Both the position numbers and the translations under genes were made by a program. From the NCBI GenBank assembly GCA_963710745.1, contig CAVQBP010000025.1, forward strand, positions 62,001-126,000: DNA of 64,000 nt, in the 5' to 3' direction. Every line of letters starts with the position of its first letter. The first letter of the stretch is position 1. Of this stretch, positions 9,069-17,146 are shown one piece after another. The DNA comes from CAVQBP01 sp963710745. Lineage in GTDB: Bacteria; Bacteroidota; Ignavibacteria; Ignavibacteriales; Ignavibacteriaceae. Under the pieces are notes generated by a model. The model did not search any database, was not told the DNA's origin, and saw only the letters and a program-made list of their open reading frames with translations.

Positions 9069-9932
9069 TTAATGAATTAGAAGCATTTTTTTAGTCAAGC
9101 TGACTTCATCAGTGGTTAGCTTGTAGAAGTAGACTCCGCTTGGTAGGTTGCGGGCATCAAATTTTATTTTATAATTCCCTTTCATTTGATATTCATCTAT
9201 TAAAGTTTTCACCTCTTCTCCTAACGTGTTATATATTTTTAAGGTTGTGCTGCTATTTTCAGGTAAAGCATACTCAATTGTAGTAGAAGGATTAAACGGA
9301 TTCGGATAATTTTGTTTAAGTGTAAAGTCTATTGGATTAACTTTTTTACCATCTTCTATAGAAGTTATAGTTCCATAAATTTTTCCATCTATTTTAGCTC
9401 CCCTTAAATAATGAGTAGGTATTCCAGGCGGGTCACCGTATTCTGAAACTATACCAAATTTACTCGAGAGATAGTAAGCATAAGCATATAAACCTTGTGT
9501 TGTATCCACATATTCATAACTTGTATATTCAATATATTTAATAACAACCTCTTCGCCTAAAACATATGTCAGAAAAACATCCACAACTTTTGCTCTCACA
9601 AAACCCGTGGAACTGTCATCAAATACTGTCCATACATCGCCAGAATCTGCGTCTAACTTAAATTCAAGCCACCTTGTTTGATATCCAAGATACACATCAT
9701 GTTTAATTGTATCGATAGTCCATTTATCTTGATTAATAGTTTGCACATAGTATTTCCCATCTTCACTAAGCGAATCTTTTGTTATTATACTTTGGAAATA
9801 ACCAGATTCACTTTTATCCGCATATTCAAAAATGTCCCCCTTATGGTGTGGAAAGAAATCAAGAGGGTTAGGATTCTGTGAAAAAGTAACATTTGTAAAA
9901 ATCAGAATTGCAGTAAAAATTAGACCCTTCAT
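9069..9932 (-). CDS. secreted protein with T9SS sorting domain, function unknown
   Basis: 287 residues. Signal peptide at 1-18 (MKGLIFTAILIFTNVTFS). About residues 20-195 are beta-rich sequence (repeated Y/T/D strands) that I do not recognise. Residues about 205-287 form a T9SS C-terminal domain (LKQNYPNPFNPSTTIEYALP ... SGVYFYKLTTDEVSLTKKML). Good ribosome-binding site (AGGAGGAATT) before the ATG. It follows the 9967-10842 gene on the same strand by about 34 bases and precedes the M6-like protease by 19 bases, so the group is probably one transcription unit. Confidence 0.75.
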   Translation of the reverse strand: MKGLIFTAILIFTNVTFSQNPNPLDFFPHHKGDIFEYADKSESGYFQSIITKDSLSEDGKYYVQTINQDKWTIDTIKHDVYLGYQTRWLEFKLDADSGDVWTVFDDSSTGFVRAKVVDVFLTYVLGEEVVIKYIEYTSYEYVDTTQGLYAYAYYLSSKFGIVSEYGDPPGIPTHYLRGAKIDGKIYGTITSIEDGKKVNPIDFTLKQNYPNPFNPSTTIEYALPENSSTTLKIYNTLGEEVKTLIDEYQMKGNYKIKFDARNLPSGVYFYKLTTDEVSLTKKMLLIH

Positions 9933-9966
9933 AATTCCTCCTATTCTATATAGATCATTTTTTTAG

Positions 9967-10842
9967 TCAAGCTGCCTTCATCAGTGGTAAACTATAAAAA
10001 TAAATTCCACTTGCAGCTTTCATTCCATCTTTCCTTATTCCCATCCAAATTATTTTATGTTTGCCTCTATTATATTCCCTATTATTTATTAGCCTATATA
10101 CTTCTCTTCCTAAAACATCATAAATTATTAATGAAACATTAGATGGTTTAGGAATTTCAAAGCTAATGGTTGTAAAAAGGTTAAATGGATTGGGATAATT
10201 CTGGTAAAGCTTGGTGGAGGTTGGCAAAATATTATTTATGTCTTTAATAGAAACAACCGTAGTATCGCCGTATAATGTATTATTAATAACAGCACCTGTC
10301 CCGTCATTGGCATAAATACGAAATCTAGCAACCTGGAACATGCAAAAATCTACAATACCGTCACCATCACTGTCGTAATCGGCAAAGTTGTAAATTGAAT
10401 CTGCTTGTTTCAATATATTTTTTACCATCCAGGGGCGCACGCAATAACTTGTGTCAAAGGTTGATGGTTTTGCTACAATTGTATCAGGCAATTCAAATGC
10501 ATAAGATTTTCTATTTAAATAATCTATGCTTTTTACTAATATATTTATAACGTTCACATGGTAATTACCAAATGTAGCTTGCTCAAAAAAATTAGGAATT
10601 TGATCCTGAATAGCATTTATAAAATCATCCAGATCTAATTCAGTTGATTGATCTTTCTCAACGCATATAATAACTGCCATATTTGTAGTTCCTGTTTTAG
10701 TAGTAAGTATTAATGCTTGATTCTGCATTCGCTCTTCTCCATTAGGATCAAAATAGCATTTGAAGTCTAAATCAGGAATCTGAGATTTTACTTGAACCTG
10801 GAAAATTAATAATACCGAGAGTAAAAAAAACAAAGTCTTCAT
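9967..10842 (-). CDS. truncated M6-protease-like secreted protein lacking the active site; frameshifted end
   Basis: 291 residues with a signal peptide (1-20). Residues ~22-165 resemble the N-terminal half of the M6-like protease at 5627-9049 (shared NQ-L-ITTK start, then NFADYDSDGDGIVDFCMFQV against its NYADYDNWT ... DGLVDLIIVLF). The sequence then passes directly to a T9SS sorting domain (YQNYPNPFNLFTTISF); the HExxH region is missing, so it cannot be a working M6 protease. Near 9988-9991 one base is missing compared with the neighbouring gene: in the shifted frame the end reads TTDEGSLTKKMIYIE and stops at 9941, restoring the usual sorting-domain tail. Sequencing error or a real mutation are both possible. 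Confidence 0.7.
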   Translation of the reverse strand: MKTLFFLLSVLLIFQVQVKSQIPDLDFKCYFDPNGEERMQNQALILTTKTGTTNMAVIICVEKDQSTELDLDDFINAIQDQIPNFFEQATFGNYHVNVINILVKSIDYLNRKSYAFELPDTIVAKPSTFDTSYCVRPWMVKNILKQADSIYNFADYDSDGDGIVDFCMFQVARFRIYANDGTGAVINNTLYGDTTVVSIKDINNILPTSTKLYQNYPNPFNLFTTISFEIPKPSNVSLIIYDVLGREVYRLINNREYNRGKHKIIWMGIRKDGMKAASGIYFYSLPLMKAA

Positions 10843-10882
10843 GATAACCCCTTTCCCTTTTTATTAATTATTTTTGTTTACT

Positions 10883-12103
10883 TCATTTTACCAATACGGC
10901 TTTTTGAACTTGCATCGATTCTTTTGAAGACAATTTTATTAAATAAATACCGCTTGGCATATATTTACCATCGAAAGTTTCTTCGAATTCACCGGCAGGT
11001 TTTCTTCCTTCAAATATTTTCTGCACTTCTTTACCAAGTACATCATATACTATTAGGCTTATATCGGATTCTTTATTCAATGAATATCTTATTCTTAAAT
11101 TTGGATTAAACGGATTAGGATATACAGGATATAACTTCATACTTTCCGGTAGAGAATGTTTAGATTCATGTAAAATAGAAGTCACCGTATCACCATTTTC
11201 ATCTATTAACAAATGAGAAACATATATAGTTGTAGTTGTTGATGTACCATGATAATTGGCAGTAAAATACATTGTTTTACCATCCGGTGTTAAGGTAGGA
11301 TAGCCCTCGAAACGTTCGGTATATTTATCGGCAAAATATAAAGTATCTGATTGCAGGCAAAAATTGAGTACATATTGTCCTGTATAACCTCTTGAGTTTG
11401 AGGTATCTCTATATCTAACAAAAATATCATAATCAGCATAAGGTTTCCCATCAATTGTAGTATCAGGATTCAGACGTGAGGAATAAATTTTCTTCAATCC
11501 CGGTGAAACATAAATTCCATAATCTGATCCTGTTTGAAGTGTTAGAGTTGGAAATCCTGTTGCAGTATCCCAGCTTTGTGTCTTAAAATTAAAATGAGAT
11601 ATAAAGGCAGAACTGCCATTTAAAAATATTATAGTAGAATCATCAGGCAAACTGCATCCGTATCCACCTTTTAAATAATCTGGTTCTTTAATTGCAATAT
11701 CACATGGTTTTGCTATTCCCCAATCATTTGTTACACTATCCCAATCACTATAATATAAATCCCAATAGTTTACATACCAACTAAAGTATAGTCGTTTACC
11801 ATTTGGAGAGATACAAGGCATATCTGCTAGATGCTGGTTTATATTGTTATTCAGTCTTATTGGAGTGGTCCAACCTGTGTCAGTTTTTTCTGTAACGCCA
11901 ATCCAGTTGAAATACAATTTTTTCCCGTCAAAAGAAATTGAAGGGCTTTCTGCTCTATCAACAACAGTATGAATTACTGCAATTTCTTCAGGTGTACTCC
12001 AAACTTCAGGGGCGACAGGGTATTCATTCATTTGTGCTAAAGGTTCCACTGCAAATAGCGAATAAAAAAGAAACACCATTAAAATTCTAAAATATATTTC
12101 CAT
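10883..12103 (-). CDS. secreted TolB/PD40-type beta-propeller protein with T9SS sorting domain
   Basis: 406 residues with a signal peptide at about 1-24. Several PD40-type repeats are visible: SISFDGKKLYFNW, CISPNGKRLYFSWY, YVSPGLKKIYSSRL and TLTPDGKTMYFTANY, each a blade start of a TolB-like propeller. The last ~85 residues are a T9SS sorting domain (KLYPVYPNPFNPNLRIRYSL ... SGIYLIKLSS ... KAVLVK). Such proteins are cell-surface or released binding proteins; the ligand is unknown. First gene of the minus-strand secreted cluster, with about 650 bases of non-coding DNA upstream that should hold the promoter. Confidence 0.8.
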   Translation of the reverse strand: MEIYFRILMVFLFYSLFAVEPLAQMNEYPVAPEVWSTPEEIAVIHTVVDRAESPSISFDGKKLYFNWIGVTEKTDTGWTTPIRLNNNINQHLADMPCISPNGKRLYFSWYVNYWDLYYSDWDSVTNDWGIAKPCDIAIKEPDYLKGGYGCSLPDDSTIIFLNGSSAFISHFNFKTQSWDTATGFPTLTLQTGSDYGIYVSPGLKKIYSSRLNPDTTIDGKPYADYDIFVRYRDTSNSRGYTGQYVLNFCLQSDTLYFADKYTERFEGYPTLTPDGKTMYFTANYHGTSTTTTIYVSHLLIDENGDTVTSILHESKHSLPESMKLYPVYPNPFNPNLRIRYSLNKESDISLIVYDVLGKEVQKIFEGRKPAGEFEETFDGKYMPSGIYLIKLSSKESMQVQKAVLVK

Positions 12104-12754
12104 AATTATATTCCTTTATAAATTATTTCTTAAAAGCGTATTTCAAGTAAAACCAGTAAAAAAAATCCCCTTATCTTTTTGAATTATTACTATAAATCCT
12201 GCTAGGGAGATAGTGAAAGTTTCCCTAATTATTATTGCTATATCAATAAATTTAATACAATATAAATATATCTTAAATAGAATAATAAAATATTGAAGTG
12301 GAAAGCTAAAACAGAAATGCAAGAAATAATGAGGAGGTTCCATTATTCTCCTAAAATTAGTTATACTCTCAATCAGCAGGACTTCGTACAAAAAGTAGTA
12401 AAATAAATTTTATAAAACATCAGTATAATTACCTATATTAATTTGAGAATTAAGTAATTATTTGGAATATTGAAAAAAAACTAAAGAAATATATACGTAT
12501 AATTACCCATTTAATTATTCAATAATTTTTTAATATATGTTTCCGCTTCATTTTAACTGATTAATTAATACATCAAATACGAAAAGCTCTTATAATAGAA
12601 ATGACTTATTGTATGCTAAAGATAATTTTCTTTTTTGATATAGCCTTCTGGGAATTTATAATTCCCTAAATAATTTAGTCATAAAAAGTCCTTCCGATGA
12701 CCTGTTCTAAAAATTAATTTTGCAAACAAAAATTCTTATCCATGAGGGATTTCT
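12104..12754. other. AT-rich intergenic region between divergent genes
   Basis: Separates the minus-strand secreted cluster from the plus-strand nuclease gene. Very AT-rich. I see no gene or repeat copy; an 82-codon frame on the minus strand (12143-12391) has no recognisable protein features. The promoters of both flanking units should lie here. Confidence 0.5.
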
Positions 12755-13360
12755 ATGAAAAAGAATTTTGAGCCTAAGGCTCATCCGCTTTTGGCGGAAT
12801 TGTTCATCGTAATTATTCTTTTATTTAATAATGTATTGGATGCACAGTCCTTCACAATTCCCAAAGAGCATTATTACTACCAGGCCTGCCTTCGCCAAAG
12901 TGAAGATAGTAATAGCATTTTATTCATAAAACCGACTTTGGCTTCGGACAGGCAAGTTAAAGTTAAAGTTGCCAGGGTTATTGATGGGGATACTTTTGTA
13001 TTGTCTGATTCCACACATGTTAGGCTGCTTGGTGTTAATACTCCTGAACTGCATAAAACAAATATTGAGGATACTTTGTTTGCAGATTCTGCAGTTCATT
13101 TTCTGAAAATGTTGATCGGTGGAAAAACTATTAAGCTGACATTCGATAGAGGATTGTACGGCATTTTCGGAAGGTTGTTAGCGTATGCCTGGCTTATCGA
13201 TATCCATGATAAGGATTCATTATTTGTTCAAGCTGAATTACTGAAAGCCGGTCTTGCAAGAATTTTCTATTACCCGAAAGGGATGAAATATTATTACATA
13301 TTTCAAAATTTGAAACGAACTGCAAGAAGAAAGAGGATGGGAATCTGGGGGATAAGGTAA
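12755..13360 (+). CDS. thermonuclease-like (SNase family) secreted nuclease
   Basis: 201 residues. The SNase catalytic pattern is complete: VIDGDTF (Asp), VRLLGVNTPE (Arg, then Glu) and YGIFGRLLAY (second Arg). These enzymes are Ca-dependent DNA/RNA endonucleases. A hydrophobic segment (FIVIILLFNNVLDAQS) acts as signal peptide. Two odd insertions carry palindromic DNA inside the reading frame: residues ~5-14 come from GAGCCTAAGGCTC and CCGCTTTTGGCGG, and residues ~45-67 come from a long inverted repeat at 12884-12953. Removing the first would leave a standard signal peptide. The core domain (about 70-200) is unaffected. Confidence 0.85.
   Translation: MKKNFEPKAHPLLAELFIVIILLFNNVLDAQSFTIPKEHYYYQACLRQSEDSNSILFIKPTLASDRQVKVKVARVIDGDTFVLSDSTHVRLLGVNTPELHKTNIEDTLFADSAVHFLKMLIGGKTIKLTFDRGLYGIFGRLLAYAWLIDIHDKDSLFVQAELLKAGLARIFYYPKGMKYYYIFQNLKRTARRKRMGIWGIR
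12884..12953. repeat. palindromic element inside the nuclease coding region
   Basis: Arms GCCTGCCTTCGCCAAAGT (12884-12901) and ACTTTGGCTTCGGACAGGC (12935-12953) pair over about 15 bases. The same CTGCCTTCG ... GGCAGGCAAG type occurs twice at 30985-31070. Here it is read in frame without a stop. Confidence 0.65.
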
Positions 13361-13424
13361 ATGGAGTATTGAGTAGGGAGTATAGAGTATTGAGAAGATA
13401 CTCGATACCGGATGCCGGATAAAT

Positions 13425-13495
13425 TCAGTAGTCAGAGGTCAGAGAACAGAAGTCAGATGTCAGAAATCAGAAGATCAGTAAATCGGAGGTCAGAT
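13425..13495. repeat. irregular GTCAGA tandem repeat
   Basis: A run of units such as GTCAGAGGTCAGA, AAGTCAGATGTCAGAAATCAG spaced 7-10 bases, directly before the small gene at 13494. A similar tract (30917-30955) forms the end of another coding region. Confidence 0.5.
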
Positions 13496-13739
13496 GATGG
13501 AAGATGATGAGCTTTTAGAAAATATAATTCATAAATGTCCTTTTATTCAATTAAACAGGAATGGGTTAATCAATCGTACGAGATTAAGAAATTTCAGGAT
13601 AAAAAAAGAATTTGTTATGCTTCGAAAAAGAATGAAACCAATGGATGCAATTGAGTTTTTGTCAAGTAAATATTGCAGGTCGGAGTCAACGATCCATTCA
13701 ATTGTGTACCGGAGGAAACGAAAGCAAGATAAAAGATAA
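13494..13739 (+). CDS. small basic protein, possible DNA-binding
   Basis: 81 residues, strongly basic in the second half (RKRMKP ... YRRKRKQDKR). The pattern AIEFLSSKYCRSESTIHSIVYRR looks like a helix-turn-helix recognition unit of the sigma-region-4 kind, but this is a pattern reading only. A GGAGGTCAGATG ribosome-binding site precedes the start (two ATGs in a row, 13494 or 13497). It lies between the nuclease and the lipoprotein-like gene in a phage-like set. Confidence 0.5.
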   Translation: MMEDDELLENIIHKCPFIQLNRNGLINRTRLRNFRIKKEFVMLRKRMKPMDAIEFLSSKYCRSESTIHSIVYRRKRKQDKR

Positions 13740-13817
13740 CCAGACTTTGTTGATAACTTCGGCTGGTAAAAAGTAAAAAGATAAAAGGAAAGAGAAAGAC
13801 AAAAATTAAAAAGTTTT

Positions 13818-14426
13818 ATGAAAAATAAAGTTCCATATAGCTATTTAATAATTATACTTTTCCTGGGAATTTGTTTTGCAGGAGAAGGGTGTAAAAGCAT
13901 ATTTGATGTTTTTCAAGAAGATAATAATAAGCTTAAGAATGAAAACACAAGTTTGAAATTTTCTTTAGATTCTCTTTCCAATTCTTACAACTTGTTATAT
14001 GATGATTATAGTTCAATTAAAAATAAAAAACCTGATACGGTTTTTGTATCAATTCCTATTGACTCAATTAATTGGATCGATTCAACAAGGTATATTCTTA
14101 AAGACTCAATTGTTTTAATAACGTATGACACTTTAAAAGTCCGCTTTAGAGATTCTTTGATTTACAATTTTATTGATACTACTGTTTATAATTTACGCGA
14201 TTCTGTAATAATCACCTATGATGACAGAACTTTTCCTATAGAGACAATTGAAAAGTATTTGAATTTGTTTTTCAAAACGGACAATGTAAGTGATACAACC
14301 GGGTTGCACTTCAATTTTGAAGTTTTTGAAGGTACGATGTTGAGTTATAAAAAGGATTCACTTTATCAGGTACCTGATTCAATTATAGGGTGGGGGGTGG
14401 AGTGGTGGAAAGGAAGAAATGAATAA
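13818..14426 (+). CDS. lipoprotein-like coiled-coil/beta-repeat protein
   Basis: 202 residues. The N-terminus (LIIILFLGICFAGEGCKS) is a signal peptide with a Cys at the expected lipidation position, although the lipobox is not perfect. A coiled-coil segment follows at about 35-70 (NNKLKNENTSLKFSLDSLSNS). A repetitive T/D/S/I section follows at about 75-150 with recurring 'DSI-x-I-TYDTL / RDSLIYN / RDSVIITYDD' units. Function unknown. A fragment like its RDSVIITYDDR section occurs at 44355-44415 beside a primase relic, which links this gene family to integrative elements. Confidence 0.6.
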   Translation: MKNKVPYSYLIIILFLGICFAGEGCKSIFDVFQEDNNKLKNENTSLKFSLDSLSNSYNLLYDDYSSIKNKKPDTVFVSIPIDSINWIDSTRYILKDSIVLITYDTLKVRFRDSLIYNFIDTTVYNLRDSVIITYDDRTFPIETIEKYLNLFFKTDNVSDTTGLHFNFEVFEGTMLSYKKDSLYQVPDSIIGWGVEWWKGRNE

Positions 14427-14884
14427 TCAGAATTTCGGATACCGGAGGTTAAATAACTATACGGAGACGGTTACGGAAAAATCAAAATGTTTTTTCTTTT
14501 ATTGATCCCGATTTTCATCGCGATTTTCATCGGGATAAACTCCAGAAAAGAAACAAAAGTATCCCGATTCATTTCATTCATCGGGACAGGCATGCGCTTA
14601 AAAAGAATAGCTAAAATTTCATTCCGTTCCGCTAAGATAAATGAACTCGTCCCGCCTTCCGAACTTAAGAATCTACTCAGGCGGGACTCAAACAGCATTT
14701 ATCTTTTAACGCTCCACTTCATGAAATTTTTTAACGCAATTCTTTTAAGGCGCAAGAAATACATTGGATGCAAGTATCGCAAAAATTTTTAATGCAATTT
14801 ATTTGAGGTCAGAGAAGGCCATGTGAAGGAAAGTTTGGGGAATAATTAAATAAACATTCACTAATAAATGAAAGGAAAATTGTT
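14427..14884. other. intergenic region filled by repeat modules
   Basis: Contains a CCCGAT/ATCGGG hairpin in T-rich/A-rich arms (about 14487-14560), the two-stem repeat (14634-14705), the box TTCTTTTAAGGCGCAAG (14742-14758) and the box TTTATTTGAGGTC (about 14800). Apparent frames on both strands here are made of these repeats. Confidence 0.6.
14634..14705. repeat. two-stem dispersed repeat, copy 3
   Basis: Outer stem AAGATAAATG/CATTTATCTT (10 pairs), inner stem GTCCCGCCT/AGGCGGGAC (9 pairs), internal loop AACTC on the 5' side and TCAAACAG on the 3' side. The A-to-T change in the outer stem compared with copies 1 and 2 is compensated on the other arm. Confidence 0.85.
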
Positions 14885-15046
14885 ATGAATAATTTGAAGA
14901 ATACTGTTACCAATATTGTTGGGATAGTCGTAGGAGTGGGAACTGCAATTGCTACTGCTCTTGGTAATGTTCCCTCCGATGCAAAATGGTATGTCTGGAG
15001 CGGAGCTGCAGCTATTGCGATTATCTCATACTTCATAGGAAAGTGA
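14885..15046 (+). CDS. small holin-like membrane protein
   Basis: 53 residues (MNNLKNTVTNIVGIVVGVGT ... FIGK). Two hydrophobic segments: about 11-28 (VGIVVGVGTAIATALG) and about 37-51 (WSGAAAIAIISYFIG), separated by a short loop. An AAAGGAAAA ribosome-binding site lies upstream. Size and topology match phage holins of class II type; the next gene on this strand is a putative wall-cleaving enzyme, which supports a lysis-like pair. No sequence family recognised. Confidence 0.6.
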   Translation: MNNLKNTVTNIVGIVVGVGTAIATALGNVPSDAKWYVWSGAAAIAIISYFIGK

Positions 15047-15093
15047 CCTGGGAAAAAGAATGTTAAGTGAGATTCTTTTCTGTATCCCGGAAT

Positions 15094-15129
15094 GATGTGC
15101 AGTTCTTAGTTTAATCGAGGCTGCACATC
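15094..15129 (+). terminator. hairpin after the holin-like gene
   Basis: Stem GATGTGCAG/CTGCACATC (9 perfect pairs) with an 18-base loop, followed by AATTTTGTTT. It lies 48 bases after the stop of the holin-like gene. The loop is long for a terminator, so another structural role is possible. Confidence 0.4.
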
Positions 15130-15299
15130 AATTTTGTTTGTACATACGAAAAACTTTGGAAGATAAATTGAATGTAGTTTGTCCACCTACACATAAGTTT
15201 CGGTGGATAAATTGTTTGTAGGGGAAAAAGTGAAAAATGATTTTGAAGCAGTTTTAAATAGGAGTAAGATGAATTCTTAGGCTGACAAGAAAAGATGAG

Positions 15300-15352
15300 T
15301 ATAGAAATGAAAATATGCCCTAAAATCTACGCTATTTCGTAGGGTTTTTAGG
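15300..15352. repeat. short hairpin repeat, copy 1 (CTACG-CTATTT-CGTAG)
   Basis: CTACGCTATTTCGTAG (15326-15341) preceded by CTAAAAT and followed by GGTTTTTAG. A second copy with the same loop occurs at 32491-32517. Lies in the 450-base gap between the holin-like gene and the next gene, where I see no coding region. Confidence 0.55.
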
Positions 15353-15499
15353 AGTTGAATATTAAAAAAAGAACATTCGAAATTGAAAAATTAAAAAGAT
15401 TAAAAGATTGAAAGATTAGGAAAGGGAATGAGTGATAAAATGGATGGATGAATGAATTAAAAATTATTCTAAAATTCTTTGAGCTAACTGGAGGGTAAA

Positions 15500-16120
15500 A
15501 TGGAAAAACCAACACTTAAAGAAATATTAAAAGTTTATAAAGCAAAGGGATATAAGGTTTTTGAGTATAAAGATTCTAATGGGAAGGTTGTTCCTTTTAA
15601 TCTTAATATTGGCGGAATAAGAACGAATGATATGACTCCTAATACTTTTAATGATTTTGAGTTTTGTTTTTATAAAGATGAAAATGAACAACAGAAATTC
15701 TATTTGTGGGAAATTACTACGGACCCGGGTCTTTATTATTTGAGGTTTCCTTTAAATAATAAGGGGACTGCTATTCTTGCTCCCGGACAATATTTGGGCT
15801 GCTGGCAAATTGGATTGCATAAAGGAAAATATAAAGCGCTGGTGCAATCAGGGGATGCTGTGAAAGTCTACAGAGATTGTAATAGGGATGATAAATATGA
15901 TTATAAGGAATGGACTGCAGAATGGGGATATTTTGGAATAGATAATCATAGAGCTAGTAAATACAGAATTGTAATTTATGTAAACAAATTCTCAGCCGGC
16001 TGCCAGGTTTTTAAGGATCCAAAAGATTTTGATGAATTGATGGCATTATGCCGTTATTCTATTAAATATTTCCCAAACAGATTTAGTTATACTTTGATGG
16101 AGGAGAAAGATTTTTGCTAA
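15500..16120 (+). CDS. phage-type protein with YkuD-like motif, putative wall enzyme
   Basis: 206 residues without signal peptide. It belongs to a type seen in Bacteroidota prophages: NIGGIRTND, TTDPGLYYL, then GQYLGCWQIGLHKG, VKVYRDCN, and finally HRASKYRIV ... FSAGCQVF. The spacing His-15 residues-Ser-x-Gly-Cys copies the L,D-transpeptidase (YkuD) signature H-x(14-17)-[ST]-H-G-C, with Ala in place of the second His. From this I infer an L,D-transpeptidase-like peptidoglycan enzyme, perhaps an endolysin, working with the holin-like protein upstream. Ribosome-binding site GGAGGGTAAA just before the ATG. The catalytic role has not been shown for this family as far as I can recall. Confidence 0.6.
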   Translation: MEKPTLKEILKVYKAKGYKVFEYKDSNGKVVPFNLNIGGIRTNDMTPNTFNDFEFCFYKDENEQQKFYLWEITTDPGLYYLRFPLNNKGTAILAPGQYLGCWQIGLHKGKYKALVQSGDAVKVYRDCNRDDKYDYKEWTAEWGYFGIDNHRASKYRIVIYVNKFSAGCQVFKDPKDFDELMALCRYSIKYFPNRFSYTLMEEKDFC

Positions 16121-16149
16121 ATAAACTAATTTAGAAATAATTTAAGAAA

Positions 16150-16380
16150 TTCTCTGGTTATAAAAGCATTTATGGGTACATCTTTTAGATACATCTGGTT
16201 TTAATTATTTATAGTTGGTATATCAATTATTGATAGAAATAACTTGGTTCACAAGGTAAAGAACATTAATAATACTTCTGTTCTACCATTACCATTATAG
16301 AACGGATGAATAGATTCGAACTGATAATGCAGAACAGCCATTTCTTTTTACGAAATGTTAAAAATCTCATTATTCATGAA
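16150..16380 (-). pseudogene. relic of a Fic-family (AMP-transferase) gene
   Basis: On the minus strand the translation KEMAVLHYQFESIHPFYNGN followed by GRT is the Fic active-site motif HPFxxGNGR with its usual lead-in. A TAA stop precedes it by a few codons (after IFNIS), and after GRT a frameshift is needed to continue to INVLYLVNQ, the next conserved helix. Nothing recognisable remains of the N- and C-terminal parts. Clear gene death. Confidence 0.7.
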
Positions 16381-16392
16381 AAATTATGTTAG

Positions 16393-17146
16393 TTATTCAG
16401 GATAGGAGTTATGATAATGTAAATGTTTAGGAAACTCATTCCAAACTCTTCCTCTAAATATTCTGCCGTTGGCTTTTTTATTTCGTTTTATTTCATCTGC
16501 ACCCCAGGTTCCCCATTGTTTAAAGAAAAAAGCAACACCTTGCTGTTTACTTTGCCGGAATATTTCATCAATCCATTCTTGTTTTACTGGTCTGGCATTT
16601 TTTCCTGATTCACCGCCAACAATTGCCCAGTGAATGCCCATGAAATTTATTTCTCCGACATAACCAATAAGGGGTTCAAAGGAAATAAATCTAATTTTAG
16701 CATTTATTTTTCTTAGTGAATCTATTCGTTTTTGAAAGCCGAATTTTCAACACTTACCCCAGCCAAACATTTGAGGGCACTTTTTGTCCGAAAAATATTT
16801 CAGCATAATTTTATCACGTTTTGTAAGAATCTGGTAAATATGCTGTGGTGTTTTAGCAATTACATTAAATATCATATCCAGATATTCAAACGGCATCTCC
16901 TCATGAAATAAATCGCTCATTGAATTAACAAAGAACTTTGGTTGGTTTTTTTATTTTTAAAGGTTCTTCCAAGCGGTGCGGTAATATTTTAAAATCAAAT
17001 CCATCTTTATAATCGTCAATACCTATAGCTTTTAATCGTTTTGCAAAAACTTCTGCATAACAAAATTTGCATCCGGCAGAAACTTTATCGCAGCCTATAC
17101 TAGGATTCCAAACTTTTTCAGTCCATTCGATTTTAGTTTGTTTCAT
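16393..17146 (-). pseudogene. DUF5131 (phage Gp37/Gp68, three-Cys-motif) gene, frameshifted
   Basis: The N-terminal piece (17146-16925) reads MKQTKIEWTEKVWNPSIGCD, KVSAGCKFCYAE: the three-cysteine motif C-x(5)-GCxxC that names the family. The frame then breaks in the run near 16930-16945; another frame continues with SMSDLFHE, FEYLDMIFNVIAKTPQHIYQ, ILTKRDK. Further shifts occur near 16735-16760 before INAKIRFISFEPL and the final piece (16641-16393: GIHWAIVGGESGKNARPV). At least two to three frameshifts make a working protein unlikely. Its start overlaps the tcmP stop by ATGA, so the two were translationally coupled. Confidence 0.8.

Noticed and set aside
12143..12391. 82-codon minus-strand frame between divergent genes
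   Set aside because: AT-rich, no ribosome-binding site, no recognisable protein pattern.
14487..14792. 101-codon plus-strand frame and the opposite 75-codon frame
   Set aside because: Both run through the repeat modules at 14487-14705; the 'hydrophobic start' is the T-rich arm.
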